This document shows positions 51,114 through 59,698 of a stretch of DNA of 64,000 bases, piece by piece (within the stretch, counting starts at the first letter, position 1; every line of letters starts with the position of its first letter). Location: positions 1 through 64,000 of the forward strand of contig JBCCDA010000002.1 in the NCBI GenBank assembly GCA_039033215.1, in the 5' to 3' direction. A program made the position numbers and the translations under genes. The notes under the pieces are model-generated. The model ran no database searches, had not been told where the DNA came from, and was given only the letters and a program-made list of their open reading frames with translations. The DNA comes from Thermohalobaculum sp039033215 (GTDB lineage Bacteria; Pseudomonadota; Alphaproteobacteria; Rhodobacterales; Rhodobacteraceae).

Positions 51114-52136
51114 CTACATTGAAGCGTCGGAAGCCATCGCGTGAACGCAGAGATCATCGGCGTCAGTCAGCGGGTGCGTTCCGATCCATGCCGTCAAGCC
51201 CAGCCGACCCGACCGGCCCAGAGCCAACTTCGGAACCTCGTTCTGGTGAAGGACGAGATTGACGTCCCAATCGAGTGTATCGCCCACGTAGTTGCGCACG
51301 ATCGCGCGTAGCCGCTTGAAGCTTTGACCACCCGGCAACAGACGCTCGTAGTCGGAGAGACTCAGGGGTCCGATGCGAATCCTGAACTTGGCATCGCGTG
51401 ACCAGACTTTGGTGCCGATGCTGGCCGAACGGCCCAACTGCATGCCGCCTAACCGACCACGATCGTGTGGCTCGAGGTGAAGCCAGCTGCCAACGAAGCT
51501 CTCGATCTGGACATCAGCCTTGAAGAAGCGTGAGACAATGGCCTTCAAGCCTGCCTCGGACTTCGGGCCCGCCGCCAGAAGTCCCGAGAAGTGCCGCTTA
51601 GCCAAGTCTGGCATGGCATCACGGTCTTCAAACGCTTCTCCCGCGAAGCCTGAGAGCGCCGCGATCTTATCGCCGAATGGATCATCGCCGGGCCGGTCGA
51701 ATGACGGCGCCGGCTGGCCCGACGCCCAGGCGCGATAGAAGAGCGAGAGCATTCGGTGGTGAAAGATGTCCGCAAAAGCACCAAAGGTAGAGTCCCCATG
51801 GTTCCTTGACCTGTCTCGGGCGTGTTCGGTCAGGTGCAGCGGCAGGGCACCATTGGGGCCAAAAAGTCCAAATACTTTCTGCTTCAGTATCAACCGGCCA
51901 GTTTCAGGGTCCTCTGCCACATCGGATACGGTGGACGTTGGGAAAGCCAGATCAGCATCCTGACCCAGCCTGACCGGGTCCTCTGAAGGTCGACGCGATG
52001 TGCCCAAGCGAGGCGCATCTTGATGCGCAGCCTCGATCAGCCGCAGCGCCTGAAAGACATGATGTGACCGCGGGGTGTCCTTAAGCGCACGAAGGTGCGT
52101 CAGAGCAGAACCCGCCGACCGCTCCTGACTGGGCAT
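51114..52136 (-). CDS. tssG: T6SS baseplate protein TssG
   Basis: A 340-aa baseplate wedge protein that works with TssF and TssE. Family features are SHHVFQALRLIEAAHQDAPR, the conserved VFGLFGPNGALPLHLTEHA, HHRMLSLFYRAWA, and LPGGQSFKRLRAIVRNYVGD near the C-terminus. The ATG at 52136 overlaps tssF by 37 nt, common for this pair. The frame continues to 52244, but that extension lies inside tssF. Confidence 0.93.
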   Translation of the reverse strand: MPSQERSAGSALTHLRALKDTPRSHHVFQALRLIEAAHQDAPRLGTSRRPSEDPVRLGQDADLAFPTSTVSDVAEDPETGRLILKQKVFGLFGPNGALPLHLTEHARDRSRNHGDSTFGAFADIFHHRMLSLFYRAWASGQPAPSFDRPGDDPFGDKIAALSGFAGEAFEDRDAMPDLAKRHFSGLLAAGPKSEAGLKAIVSRFFKADVQIESFVGSWLHLEPHDRGRLGGMQLGRSASIGTKVWSRDAKFRIRIGPLSLSDYERLLPGGQSFKRLRAIVRNYVGDTLDWDVNLVLHQNEVPKLALGRSGRLGLTAWIGTHPLTDADDLCVHAMASDASM

Positions 52137-53974
52137 CGCGCGATCTCCCCGCGTTGTTGTGAGTGGATAACTGTCTCGGTGAAGCTGTTGAGCGTCACGT
52201 ACCGGGCAAAGAAGACATCCAGTACCGCACCCAGCAGATAGCAACCTGCCCCTTCGAAGTAGCTCTCATCGAAGCCGACGCGCAGTTCCAAACCGCGCAC
52301 AGCGGTCGACAGCACGGTGTCCGTCATACGACGGACAATTGGGCGCGACGTGACGGACACGAGACCGTCTAGCTGTTGGGACATCGCGGGCTCTCCCAGC
52401 GGCGCATAGAGGCCAAGGAGTTCCTTCAGCGCCGCTGCTCCCGTGCCCCGGTCAGCATCGACGAGAGACAGGTAATTCAGGCTCAAGTGGCTGATCATTT
52501 GCCAAGCCCTGCTGCCTTGGACAAGGCTGGGACGCGGCCGCGTGGGCGGGACGAGCGCGCGGATCTCCGATACCGGCCCGCCGTCTGGAAGGAAGAAATC
52601 CGTCTCGCCGACGCCCGTCACGGTCAGCAGCGGTAGATCGCGGTTGGTGCAGAGCGCCGTCACTGCAAGCTGATTCAATCCGTCCGGATAGGGCGCCTGG
52701 TTGCGGTCAGACAGCATCACATGGGCTTCGGACCCCAAATAGGAGGTCCGCGTCCCTTTCAGGCGCTGCTTCTCTGAGCGCTGCCGCATCAACCTGCGCA
52801 AACTGTAGTAGGCTGAATGGCCGCTTCCCGAGGGCGTGAAATCATCTGCGCTGTAGAAGGGCCGGAATGTCACGTCTTTGCCGCCATCACCCATGACGCC
52901 GGTCACGCTCTCGATCTGGTAGATCTCGTAATCGAGCGGTGCCGTTCGGTCGGCGATGATGTGGTGCTCAACCTCCGTGCTGTTGACTTGCACCCGGTCA
53001 CAGCGCTTCGAGAATAGATTGATGGCAGGCACGGCATGCAGCTGGAAGTTTGCAACGGTGACGGATTTGAGCTCCGGATCACCCTCGGAAAGCAGCGCAT
53101 AGACGTCGAGTTCCTGTCCCTGCGTCCGCTGGATTGCCGGTTGCAAACCTGCAAACTCGACAAAGAAGTACCTCTCCGGCATCGCAAAGTATTCCTGCAA
53201 CAGCCGATAGCCCTCGAAGGACTGACCTGGAGTCGGCAACAGTGCCTCTGAAGGATCGAACCCGAGTGGCCTGATTTGACAGCCGAGTGGCAGCGCCCAG
53301 TCGTCGCGTCTGTCCGTGGATCGCCCTGCAATACCGACACTGCGTCCCAACAGCGCTTCGTAGAGTCGCCATGCCTCACTGCCGCCACCGGAGAGAAAGA
53401 CGGTAAGGCGGTCAAGCGGCAGGTCGGCCAAATCGGTCTGGCCTGTCGACCGGATCCGTAGTCGGATAGCGGCGCGGGCATTGGTCTTTCTGGCCACGCC
53501 CGCTGCAACCAATTCTCCACGGCTGTCGATGTATTCCGCCTCGGTGATCTCGAGGGGCCAAAGGGTGACATCGTGCGATGTGCGGAACTGGCATGCGGTC
53601 TGCTCGCCTTCCAGAACATGGCCACGAAGGGGCGTGCCACGCGGCAGCGTCACCCCGTTCTCAAGCCCACCCTGCGCCATGTCAGGCACGAGCCGCGCGA
53701 CCATCATCGATGGCGTCGGTGCGAGGAAGTGTGGGTAGACGATCTCCATCAGGTTCTGGGTAAACACCGGGAACTGCTGCTCCAGCTCCAAGTGAACGCG
53801 GGCTGAGAGAAAGGCGAACCCCTCCAGCAAGCGCTCGACATAGGGATCCAGGACCTCCATCTGGTCGATCCCCAGGCGTCCAGCAATCTTGGGGTAAGCC
53901 TCGGCGAATTCACCGGCCATACCTCTGGCGTAAGACAGCTCGCCCTCGTAGTGTCTGAGAAGTCTCGAATCCAT
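52100..53974 (-). CDS. tssF: T6SS baseplate protein TssF
   Basis: A 624-aa baseplate component. The N-terminus MDSRLLRHYEGELSYARGMA, EFAEAYPKIAGRLG, and VERLLEGFAFLSARVHLELE with FPHFL-type YPHFLAPTPSM are diagnostic. The length is usual for TssF. It starts 9 nt after tssE. Confidence 0.95.
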   Translation of the reverse strand: MDSRLLRHYEGELSYARGMAGEFAEAYPKIAGRLGIDQMEVLDPYVERLLEGFAFLSARVHLELEQQFPVFTQNLMEIVYPHFLAPTPSMMVARLVPDMAQGGLENGVTLPRGTPLRGHVLEGEQTACQFRTSHDVTLWPLEITEAEYIDSRGELVAAGVARKTNARAAIRLRIRSTGQTDLADLPLDRLTVFLSGGGSEAWRLYEALLGRSVGIAGRSTDRRDDWALPLGCQIRPLGFDPSEALLPTPGQSFEGYRLLQEYFAMPERYFFVEFAGLQPAIQRTQGQELDVYALLSEGDPELKSVTVANFQLHAVPAINLFSKRCDRVQVNSTEVEHHIIADRTAPLDYEIYQIESVTGVMGDGGKDVTFRPFYSADDFTPSGSGHSAYYSLRRLMRQRSEKQRLKGTRTSYLGSEAHVMLSDRNQAPYPDGLNQLAVTALCTNRDLPLLTVTGVGETDFFLPDGGPVSEIRALVPPTRPRPSLVQGSRAWQMISHLSLNYLSLVDADRGTGAAALKELLGLYAPLGEPAMSQQLDGLVSVTSRPIVRRMTDTVLSTAVRGLELRVGFDESYFEGAGCYLLGAVLDVFFARYVTLNSFTETVIHSQQRGEIARCPVRSGRRVLL

Positions 53975-53983
53975 GGGATGCGC

Positions 53984-54481
53984 CTATTGCTGCCGGCTTA
54001 TGGTCACTTCACCGGTCGTCACGTCCAACGCGGTCTTCAGGTAGAGATCGATGGGCACCGGTTCGGCCCACAACTCTCCACGGATCTCGAACGATATCAT
54101 CGCACCGGATCCAACCTTCTCCTGACGCATGTCTACGTTCAGCGTGTGCGGAAGGATGCGGGGTTCGAACGTCTCGATCGCCGACCTGATCGACTGGCGG
54201 ATCTGCTCAGCACGATCTATTGTGGCATGCGTGCCGGATACGTCGCCGATCCCGAAGTTCAGTGTCGAGGTCGCTGTGTTGGGGGAGTCCCTCAACGCGT
54301 GATCAGTGTCGATGTTTGAAGTGTTCAGGAGCCATGCAAGGTCCCGCACGATGATCTCACGCAGCCGGCGCACGTCGATGATCCGCTTGCTCCCGGCCTC
54401 GGTCTCCTTGTCCGGCTCATCATCCATCAGCCGGTCCAGTAGGGAGGGCTGAAGCCGCTCCAGCAGCATGCGATCAGTCAT
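53984..54481 (-). CDS. tssE: T6SS baseplate protein TssE (gp25-like)
   Basis: A 165-aa gp25-like protein that nucleates the sheath at the baseplate. Features are LLERLQPSLLDRLMDDEP, RRLREIIVRDLAWLLNTSN, and LNFGIGDVSG followed by IRQSIRSAIETFEPRI and a C-terminal FEIRGELWAEPVPIDLYL. The ATG at 54481 has AAGGA 8 nt upstream; another ATG three codons earlier (54490) is less well placed. Confidence 0.93.
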   Translation of the reverse strand: MTDRMLLERLQPSLLDRLMDDEPDKETEAGSKRIIDVRRLREIIVRDLAWLLNTSNIDTDHALRDSPNTATSTLNFGIGDVSGTHATIDRAEQIRQSIRSAIETFEPRILPHTLNVDMRQEKVGSGAMISFEIRGELWAEPVPIDLYLKTALDVTTGEVTISRQQ

Positions 54482-54569
54482 GGTGTGCATCCTTTCTGTG
54501 TGACGATGCGGGCCAGGGCCATCGCAATGCTGCTAGGGCTGCAGAAGAGTCAGGCACGACACTTGCCGC

Positions 54570-54585
54570 ACCCGGACGGCCGGGT
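54570..54585 (-). other. Hairpin at the hcp stop codon
   Basis: A perfect 6-bp stem (ACCCGG/CCGGGT with a 4-nt loop) begins at the last base of the hcp stop codon and precedes a 100-nt gap before tssE. No T-tract follows, so it is not a standard terminator. Such 3' hairpins can stabilise the abundant hcp message or attenuate readthrough into tssE. Confidence 0.3.
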
Positions 54586-55118
54586 TACTTGTTCACGGCG
54601 TAGACGGCTTTGTTCAGCACACGGCTCCACTTGGCCTCGCCCTGACCGCCAGTGGCCTTGGCCAGTTTGCCGGTCTTATCCTGGCGGAAGTACTCGATCT
54701 TCATCGCGCCGTAGTGCAGTTCGATCGTCTCTTCGACCCCGTCTTCCGAACCTGACCACTCAACCTTGCCCACCATGACCAGGCGGAAATGAAACTTGAG
54801 GAAAGTCGCGCCGGCACGCTCAGCGGAGCCCCCTGATCGGCGAAGCTCCAGGATCGCCTCGTCGAAGTGAGTGCCACAGGCCAGCGTATGGAACAACCCG
54901 CACGAAGCGGTGTCGCATTTCTTCGTCAGGTTGAACGGTTCGAAGACCGCCTTGCCTGCGCCGCCGCCTTCGGAGTCCGATCCGATGTTGATGACGTTCT
55001 CGGCGCCGAAGGTGAAGGTTTCGATTGCAAACGCCTTTTGCTTCTGCATCTCGTCGTCAAGCGCTTCACCGACGACCAGGGACTGCCCTGGGAAGTAGAG
55101 GAATGCGTCGATAGCCAT
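54585..55118 (-). CDS. hcp: T6SS tube protein Hcp (TssD)
   Basis: A 177-aa Hcp that stacks as hexamers inside the sheath and is exported. It starts MAIDAFLYFPG and has FGAENVINIGSDSEGGGAGK, KKCDTASCGLFHTLACGTHF and a C-terminal beta pattern ending KWSRVLNKAVYAVNK. Three cysteines cluster at about 69-81, which is unusual for a tube protein. It is flanked by 75-nt and roughly 100-nt gaps, larger than elsewhere in the operon, consistent with separate control of its expression. Confidence 0.93.
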   Translation of the reverse strand: MAIDAFLYFPGQSLVVGEALDDEMQKQKAFAIETFTFGAENVINIGSDSEGGGAGKAVFEPFNLTKKCDTASCGLFHTLACGTHFDEAILELRRSGGSAERAGATFLKFHFRLVMVGKVEWSGSEDGVEETIELHYGAMKIEYFRQDKTGKLAKATGGQGEAKWSRVLNKAVYAVNK

Positions 55119-55193
55119 ATCAGGTTCCTTTCTCGGGTGTTTGGTTGCTCAGGCCTGTCATGATCCGGGCCGGAAACCGCCCCGGGGTTCGGG

Positions 55194-56690
55194 TCACTCG
55201 CCCTTTTGGGAAGGGAGTTTCGAGACCAGCCGGAGCGAGACAGACAAACCCTCAAGCTGATAGTGTGGTCGCAGGAAGAACTTGGCGCCGTAGTAGCCAG
55301 GGTTCCCCTCGATCTCTTCGACCTGGACTTCCGCGGCTGCTAGCGGATGCGCCGCCTTTACCTCTTCGGGCGAGGTTTCCGCGTTGAAGTCGACGTAGTT
55401 GTTGATCCACGACTGCAGCCATTCCTGCATGTCAGAGCGTTCCTTGAACGAGCCGACTTTGTCTCGAACGATGCACTTCAGGTAGTGGGCGAAGCGGCAG
55501 GTCGCGAAGAGGTACGGCAGCCGGGCCGCCAAGGCCGCGTTCGCCGTCGCGTCGGGATCGTGGTACTCGGCGGGCTTCTGCAGCGACTGCGCCCCGATAA
55601 AGGCGGCCACGTCAGAGTTCTTCCGGTGGATCAGGGGCATTAGCCCGTTCTTGGCCAACTCCGCCTCCCGTCGGTCCGAGATTGCGATCTCGGTCGGACA
55701 CTTCATGTCGACACCACCATCGTCGGTGGGAAACGTATGGGTCGGCAATCCTTCGACGACACCGCCCGACTCCACACCCCGGATCCGGCTGCACCAGCCG
55801 TAGTCCTTGAAGGATCGCGTGATGTTGCGGGCCATGCCGTAGGCAGCGTTGACCCAACAGTACTTGTTGGAGTCTGCGCCCTCGGTGTCTTCTTCGAAGG
55901 CGAACTCCTCGACCGGGTCCGTCTTGGCGCCATACGGATGGCGGCCCAGAAAGCGCGGCATTGCGAGGCCCAAGTAGCGGCTGTCCTCGCTCTCACGCAA
56001 GCTGCGCCAGGCCGCATACTCGGGGGTCTGGAAGATCTTGGTCAGGTCCCGCGGATTGGCGAGCTCGGACCAGGAGTCCATCTGGAAGAGTGCAGGGTCC
56101 GCGCCCGTCACAAACGGCGCATGCGCTGCCGCGGCGATCTTCGACATCTCACCCAGCAGTTCGACATCCGGCGCGCTGTGGCTGAAGTGGAAGTCCCCTA
56201 CCAGGCACCCATAGGGCTCGCCACCAAATTGACCGTACTCTTCCTCGTAAAGCTTCTTGAAGATCGGCGACTGGTCCCAGGCCGTGCCCTTGAACTTGCG
56301 TACTGTCTTGGAGAGTTCTTTCTTCGAGATGTCGAGCACGCGGATCTTCAGCATCTCGTCGGTCTCGGTGTTGTTGACCAGGAAATGCAGTCCGCGCCAG
56401 GCGCTCTCGATTTTCTGGAACTCCTCGTGGTGGATGATGTGATTGACCTGTTCGGTGAGCTTGCGATCGATTTCGGCGATGATGCCTTCGATCGAGCGCA
56501 GGGCATCGTCCGAGACAAGCGTCTGGTTCTCCAGCGCCTGTTCGGCCAGCGTCTTCACAGCCTCCTCGACGGCACTGCGGGCCTGCTCGGATTTCGGGCG
56601 GAACTCACGCTGCAACAGCTCGGCGAAATCGTCCGATCCGAAGATCGTCTCTGTCCCGGCTTCGGCAATTTGGTTCATCGTGTCGGTCAT
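55194..56690 (-). CDS. tssC: T6SS contractile sheath large subunit TssC
   Basis: A 498-aa canonical TssC. Features are FQKIESAWRGLHFLVNNTET, FKGTAWDQSPIFKKLYEEEY, PYGCLVGDF, LGLAMPRFLGRHPYGAKTDP, and a C-terminal YYGAKFFLRPHYQLEGLSVS, which forms the handshake strand. The start ATG at 56690 lies 4 nt after the tssB stop, as usual for sheath pairs. Confidence 0.96.
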   Translation of the reverse strand: MTDTMNQIAEAGTETIFGSDDFAELLQREFRPKSEQARSAVEEAVKTLAEQALENQTLVSDDALRSIEGIIAEIDRKLTEQVNHIIHHEEFQKIESAWRGLHFLVNNTETDEMLKIRVLDISKKELSKTVRKFKGTAWDQSPIFKKLYEEEYGQFGGEPYGCLVGDFHFSHSAPDVELLGEMSKIAAAAHAPFVTGADPALFQMDSWSELANPRDLTKIFQTPEYAAWRSLRESEDSRYLGLAMPRFLGRHPYGAKTDPVEEFAFEEDTEGADSNKYCWVNAAYGMARNITRSFKDYGWCSRIRGVESGGVVEGLPTHTFPTDDGGVDMKCPTEIAISDRREAELAKNGLMPLIHRKNSDVAAFIGAQSLQKPAEYHDPDATANAALAARLPYLFATCRFAHYLKCIVRDKVGSFKERSDMQEWLQSWINNYVDFNAETSPEEVKAAHPLAAAEVQVEEIEGNPGYYGAKFFLRPHYQLEGLSVSLRLVSKLPSQKGE

Positions 56691-56694
56691 GTTC

Positions 56695-57204
56695 TCAATC
56701 CTCATTTCCGGACGTCGCGGCGGGGGTAGCGGCCAGGGACTTCAGCAACGCCGGGTCCGAGATGATCTTGGCCACCAGCTCCTCTGCGCCGGTCTTTCCG
56801 TCCATGTAAGTGGCAAGATTCGCGAGTTGGGTTCGCGCCTCGAGTAATTTTTTTAGGGGCTCGACCATGTGCGCCACCGCTGCTGGCGAGAAATCGTCCA
56901 TGCTCTCGAATGTCAGATCGACCGGTAGGTTACCCTCATCGGTCAAGCTGTTCGGCACCCGGAAAGCGGCACGCGGTTTCATGGATTTCATGCGGTCGTC
57001 GAAGTTGTCGACGTCAACTTCCAGGTACTTGCGGTCGGCGATCGCCGCCTTTGGCTGCTCTGACTTGCCAGACAGATCAGACATAACGCCCATGACGAAG
57101 GGAAGCTGGATCTGCTTCTCGGCGCCATAGACCTCGACATCGTACTCGATCTGGACACGGGGAGCCCGGTTACGGGCGACGAACTTTTGACTGCTATCGG
57201 CCAT
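56695..57204 (-). CDS. tssB: T6SS contractile sheath small subunit TssB
   Basis: A 169-aa canonical TssB. It shows MADSSQKFVARNRAPRVQIE, LPFVMGVMSDLSGKS, DVDNFDDRMKSMKPRAAFRV and the C-terminal LLEARTQLANLATYMDGKTG. About six in ten residues match the N-terminal 165 residues of the sheath fusion at 45472-48264, pointing to a local duplication. The ATG at 57204 has AAGGAG upstream. Confidence 0.96.
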   Translation of the reverse strand: MADSSQKFVARNRAPRVQIEYDVEVYGAEKQIQLPFVMGVMSDLSGKSEQPKAAIADRKYLEVDVDNFDDRMKSMKPRAAFRVPNSLTDEGNLPVDLTFESMDDFSPAAVAHMVEPLKKLLEARTQLANLATYMDGKTGAEELVAKIISDPALLKSLAATPAATSGNED

Positions 57205-57264
57205 GGTGTGATCTCCTTCGATCAAGTGTGTTGCCCAAGGGCCATTGGGCCCAGGTGTCGTGGG

Positions 57265-58320
57265 TTAGATTTCGTCGTTTTCGTAGGTGTCGGTTTCGTC
57301 CGGATCGAAGCCGCCGATCAGCGAGACGTTGTCCATCCCCGACGGCGCGATATCGCGCATGATCGTGACGAAGTCGGCGGAGACGAGCCGTCGGGCCCGG
57401 CGCAGCAGCAGCGGCAGCGGGCTCGAGGGTTCGACCCGGGCGTAATACTCAAGGATCCGGTCGATGGAGGCTTGAACGTCCGAAGGGCCTTGCAAGGTGC
57501 CGGAAACAGCAACAGGTCTGGGCAGCTCTGCGGTGGAAGCCGCGCCGGTCGGCAACTCGGTTGCAGTGCCGGACGCCGGCTTGTCCGCGCTTTGCGCCGG
57601 TAGCCGCCGCTGAATGTCCAGCAGAACTCTCCTTAGCGGGTCAAGATCGGGGCCGAACGCACCGATTCTATCGTCAAAAATCTGAACAACTGCAGCGATA
57701 TGCTCCAAGCTATCTGCGACCGCAGTCCTCACAGCCTCGAGATGGTCCTTCGGCGAGTCCGAGAATGCGGCGATGATCAACTGTCGTTCAGGGGGCGCGT
57801 CACCACCTTCGGGCACGTTGATCTCGCCCTCGGCTGACTGAACATCCCGCAGGCAGAACCGGCCCAGTCCCTTGCTGTCGGTCAAAGGGGCAAGACGCAA
57901 AGCCCGGAGGATCGTCTCACTGTCCGCCAGCCCAAGGACGGCGTTGACCCGCATCGTCGGATCATCCTCATCTTCGTGGTCGAGCTGCGGATGCACGCTG
58001 TCCCAATAGGTCTCGAGGCTTTCGCGCACGTATCGCAAAACTACCTCGAACGCGGGCAGCCCCCGGGTTCGCAGGGCCGCATTTGCCAAGATGACTGCGA
58101 TCCGGAGATCCCGAGAACGTCCCAAGAGCTCCACCGCCGTTTGAACGACGTCGTCGTAGTCCGGATCAGTGGCTTCGATCACGCTATCGCCGATGACCCG
58201 CTCTTCCGTTGGCTGGTTCATACGTGCGAGTGCGTCAAACGCAGGCTCGTATCCCAAATCGGTGCCGCTGGGCGCCTCGTCCCCAAGGCTTCGCGTCGCA
58301 TGGTCCAAATTTATCATCAT
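57265..58320 (-). CDS. tssA: T6SS protein TssA
   Basis: A 351-aa TssA-family protein that primes and caps tube/sheath growth. The ImpA N-terminal domain (about 1-200) includes GTDLGYEPAFDALARMNQP, ESLETYWDSVHPQLD and MRVNAVLGLADSETILRALR. The C-terminal region (290-340) has LEYYARVEPSSPLPLLLRRA, the short C-terminal type. An acidic tail (FDPDETDTYENDEI) ends it. The ATG at 58320 has AGGAG upstream; the next codon is also ATG. Confidence 0.92.
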   Translation of the reverse strand: MMINLDHATRSLGDEAPSGTDLGYEPAFDALARMNQPTEERVIGDSVIEATDPDYDDVVQTAVELLGRSRDLRIAVILANAALRTRGLPAFEVVLRYVRESLETYWDSVHPQLDHEDEDDPTMRVNAVLGLADSETILRALRLAPLTDSKGLGRFCLRDVQSAEGEINVPEGGDAPPERQLIIAAFSDSPKDHLEAVRTAVADSLEHIAAVVQIFDDRIGAFGPDLDPLRRVLLDIQRRLPAQSADKPASGTATELPTGAASTAELPRPVAVSGTLQGPSDVQASIDRILEYYARVEPSSPLPLLLRRARRLVSADFVTIMRDIAPSGMDNVSLIGGFDPDETDTYENDEI

Positions 58321-58339
58321 CGGATCTCCTTCCCCGCTC

Positions 58340-59698
58340 TCAGTCCTGCGAGAGGCCCAGCGCAGTCCGCGCCGAGCGCTCGAAAACCTCTCGCTTCGCG
58401 GAATCTGCAAACTTGTCCGCCAACGCTGTCACGAGGTCGCAGCGCGAAGCCGTGCGCGACGCCGTGCGTCTGACCAGCAACGAGGCGACCGGCCCGAGTT
58501 CCGGGGCCAAGAGGTCCGCGATCGCGCGCAGGTTGGCGTCGGGGATCGCGATTGCGGCGGGACCGGCATCGGCTGCAAGAACCTGGTGCAGCGAGGCCCG
58601 CATGGTTTCATGTTCATCAACTGCCGAAAGCTCGGCGAGTACAGCCCGGATCATGTCTTCAGCTGCAATGCTGTTCGACGCGGCGCGACGGGCAACGATG
58701 CGGCCCATCGGTCCCATCGCCGCGATCAGGTGCTGCTCGATCCGGGTCATCGTCCGAGACGACATGCGCCGTAGCATCGTGTTGGCGCCGACGTCGCCTG
58801 AGGCAGGGGCAGCGCGCGCAGGGAGCGCAGTTACGGTAGCATCGGCCGGACCACCGCCTGGCAGGGCACCCAGGAGTGCTGCCGACAGCTCCGCCACGTT
58901 GGCGAAGCGGTCCTCGGCGTTCACAGCCATCGCCCTCAGCACCACAGCATCCAGCGCAGTCGGCAACGCGGGCGTCAATGCCGAGGGCGGGGTCAGATTT
59001 CCGTTCCTGATTGCCTGGAACATGGCCTCGACCGCGCCGCCCTCGAACGGCTTGCGGCCGGTCGTGAGCTCGTAGAGCAGAACGCCACAGGCATAAATGT
59101 CCGCGCGCGCATCGATACTGCCACCAGTGAACTGCTCGGGCGCCATGTAGGCGGGCGTGCCAATCATCCCGGCCCCTGTCGCTTCCATCGCTTCCAAGCG
59201 CGCAATACCAAAGTCCGTCAGCTTGACGGTGCCATCCTTCGTCAACATCACGTTGGCAGGCTTCATGTCGCGATGAACGATGCCCGCATTGTGGATGCAG
59301 GCGAGACCGTCCAGAACCTGACTGAACAGCCCACGGATCTGCCTCAGGTCGATCTGATCTTGCGTCTTGAGCAGGTCTTCAAGCGATTGCGCCTGTACAA
59401 GCTCCATGATCAGGTATGGGACCGGGCCGTCCTGAAAATAGTCGAACACAGTGACGAGGTTCGGATGGAGCACCCGGCCCGCCGCGCGTGCTTCGCGTGC
59501 GAACCGCCCTAGCCAGTCCTCGCCGCCTGCCGCTTCGACCAAGTGACGGTGGACGGTCTTGATAGCCACCTTGCGATCGATATCCGGATCGTGGCCAGCA
59601 AAGACCACGCCCATGGCGCCTTCGCCAAGCACACCGTCGATGCGGTACTTGCCGACGGAGGACTGCCCGCCCGGAGCGATGACGGTCAGGTCACTCAT
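58340..59698 (-). CDS. ppkA: T6SS-associated serine/threonine kinase
   Basis: A 452-aa Hanks-type kinase. Kinase motifs are GEGAMGVVF, VAIKTV (K47), HRDMKPANV (D144), TDFGIAR (D162) and MAPEQF. After the kinase (10-280) and an Ala/Pro linker, the C-terminal part has two related helical repeats at about 323-357 and 395-431, each with GP..xIVxRRxA-like cores. No TM segment or periplasmic domain is visible, unlike the well-studied Pseudomonas PpkA. It overlaps the heme/HAMP sensor gene by 8 nt. It should phosphorylate the FHA protein pathway opposed by the PP2C phosphatase. Confidence 0.9.
   Translation of the reverse strand: MSDLTVIAPGGQSSVGKYRIDGVLGEGAMGVVFAGHDPDIDRKVAIKTVHRHLVEAAGGEDWLGRFAREARAAGRVLHPNLVTVFDYFQDGPVPYLIMELVQAQSLEDLLKTQDQIDLRQIRGLFSQVLDGLACIHNAGIVHRDMKPANVMLTKDGTVKLTDFGIARLEAMEATGAGMIGTPAYMAPEQFTGGSIDARADIYACGVLLYELTTGRKPFEGGAVEAMFQAIRNGNLTPPSALTPALPTALDAVVLRAMAVNAEDRFANVAELSAALLGALPGGGPADATVTALPARAAPASGDVGANTMLRRMSSRTMTRIEQHLIAAMGPMGRIVARRAASNSIAAEDMIRAVLAELSAVDEHETMRASLHQVLAADAGPAAIAIPDANLRAIADLLAPELGPVASLLVRRTASRTASRCDLVTALADKFADSAKREVFERSARTALGLSQD

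Noticed and set aside
55737..56729. 330-aa + strand open frame opposite tssC
   Set aside because: It is a shadow of tssC; the high-GC codon pattern of tssC leaves the antisense frame open.
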